Origin: JAPLDP01 sp964628285
GTDB taxonomy: Bacteria; Bacteroidota; Bacteroidia; Bacteroidales; JAGONC01
Direction: 5' to 3'
Length of the DNA stretch: 23,431 nt
Assembly (NCBI GenBank): GCA_964628285.1
Contig: CAZVNP010000050.1
Coordinates: 1-23,431, forward strand
Shown in pieces: positions 23,368 to 23,431 of the stretch. The position numbers and the translations under genes are program-made. The notes under the pieces are model-generated. The model was not told where the DNA came from. It saw only the letters and a program-made list of their open reading frames with translations, and searched no databases. The number at the start of each line of letters is the position of its first letter. Within the stretch, counting starts at the first letter, position 1.

Positions 23368-23431
23368 GTCCGACATAGGCTATAACCAATGGCCACTTCC
23401 GCGGCCATCAGCGTAAAAAAACAAAATATAA
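23368..23431 (+). repeat. attC-like element 3, partial, cut by window edge
   Basis: GTCCGAC (23368-23374; six of seven to RYYYAAC), ATA, then GGCTATAACCAATGGCC (23378-23394), identical to the left arm of element 2. The direct repeat shared with element 2 is AGGCTATAACCAATGGCC, 18 bases. The sequence diverges after that, with GCGGCCATCAGCG around 23401-23413, and the right arm lies beyond the window. Confidence 0.55.

Overview
The window is a chromosomal segment of a member of the Bacteroidota, probably Bacteroidales or Marinilabiliales-like. The evidence is a protein with a type IX secretion C-terminal signal, promoters of the Bacteroidota form TTTG-N19/20-TAnnTTTG, no Shine-Dalgarno (SD) sequence before most genes, and a DUF3467 gene behind rpoC. 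From the left edge to about 20.6 kb the base composition is balanced and the genes are mostly housekeeping. From about 20.6 kb to the right edge the DNA is clearly A+T-rich and looks acquired.

Layout. 1-50 is the 5' part of a tRNA-Val on the minus strand. 130-1032 (minus) encodes a secreted T9SS cargo protein and 1149-3356 (plus) a dipeptidyl-peptidase IV family serine peptidase; they are divergent. 3483-4982 holds rpsU, xerC and hpf behind a near-perfect promoter. rpsU and hpf carry strong SD sequences, which is unusual in this phylum. 5106-6944 holds tRNA-Thr(TGT), tRNA-Tyr(GTA), tRNA-Gly(TCC), tRNA-Thr(GGT), tuf and tRNA-Trp(CCA). These are followed by secE, nusG, rplK, rplA, rplJ, rplL, rpoB, rpoC and a DUF3467 gene, ending at 18620. 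The order matches the ancient tufB-secE-nusG-rplKAJL-rpoBC arrangement known from E. coli. RNA hairpins lie in the rplL-rpoB and rpoB-rpoC gaps.

18650-20542 (minus) encodes a large membrane protein resembling GT-C glycosyltransferases, with a beta-rich C-terminal domain. Two 33-bp perfect hairpin repeats sit at its 5' end. One lies inside the coding region and is translated.

The accessory region, 20600-23431, has a lipoprotein gene split by one in-frame TGA, a HEPN-like (R-x4-H) gene, a 330-bp stretch without an evident gene, and a hicBA toxin-antitoxin pair. Elements between these genes have imperfect inverted arms sharing a TATA(A/G)C(C/A)AATGGC core and are flanked by boxes close to RYYYAAC and GTTRRRY. 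This resembles attC sites of integron gene cassettes. No integrase gene is in view, so a cassette array is an inference. It is the most interesting hypothesis in the window.
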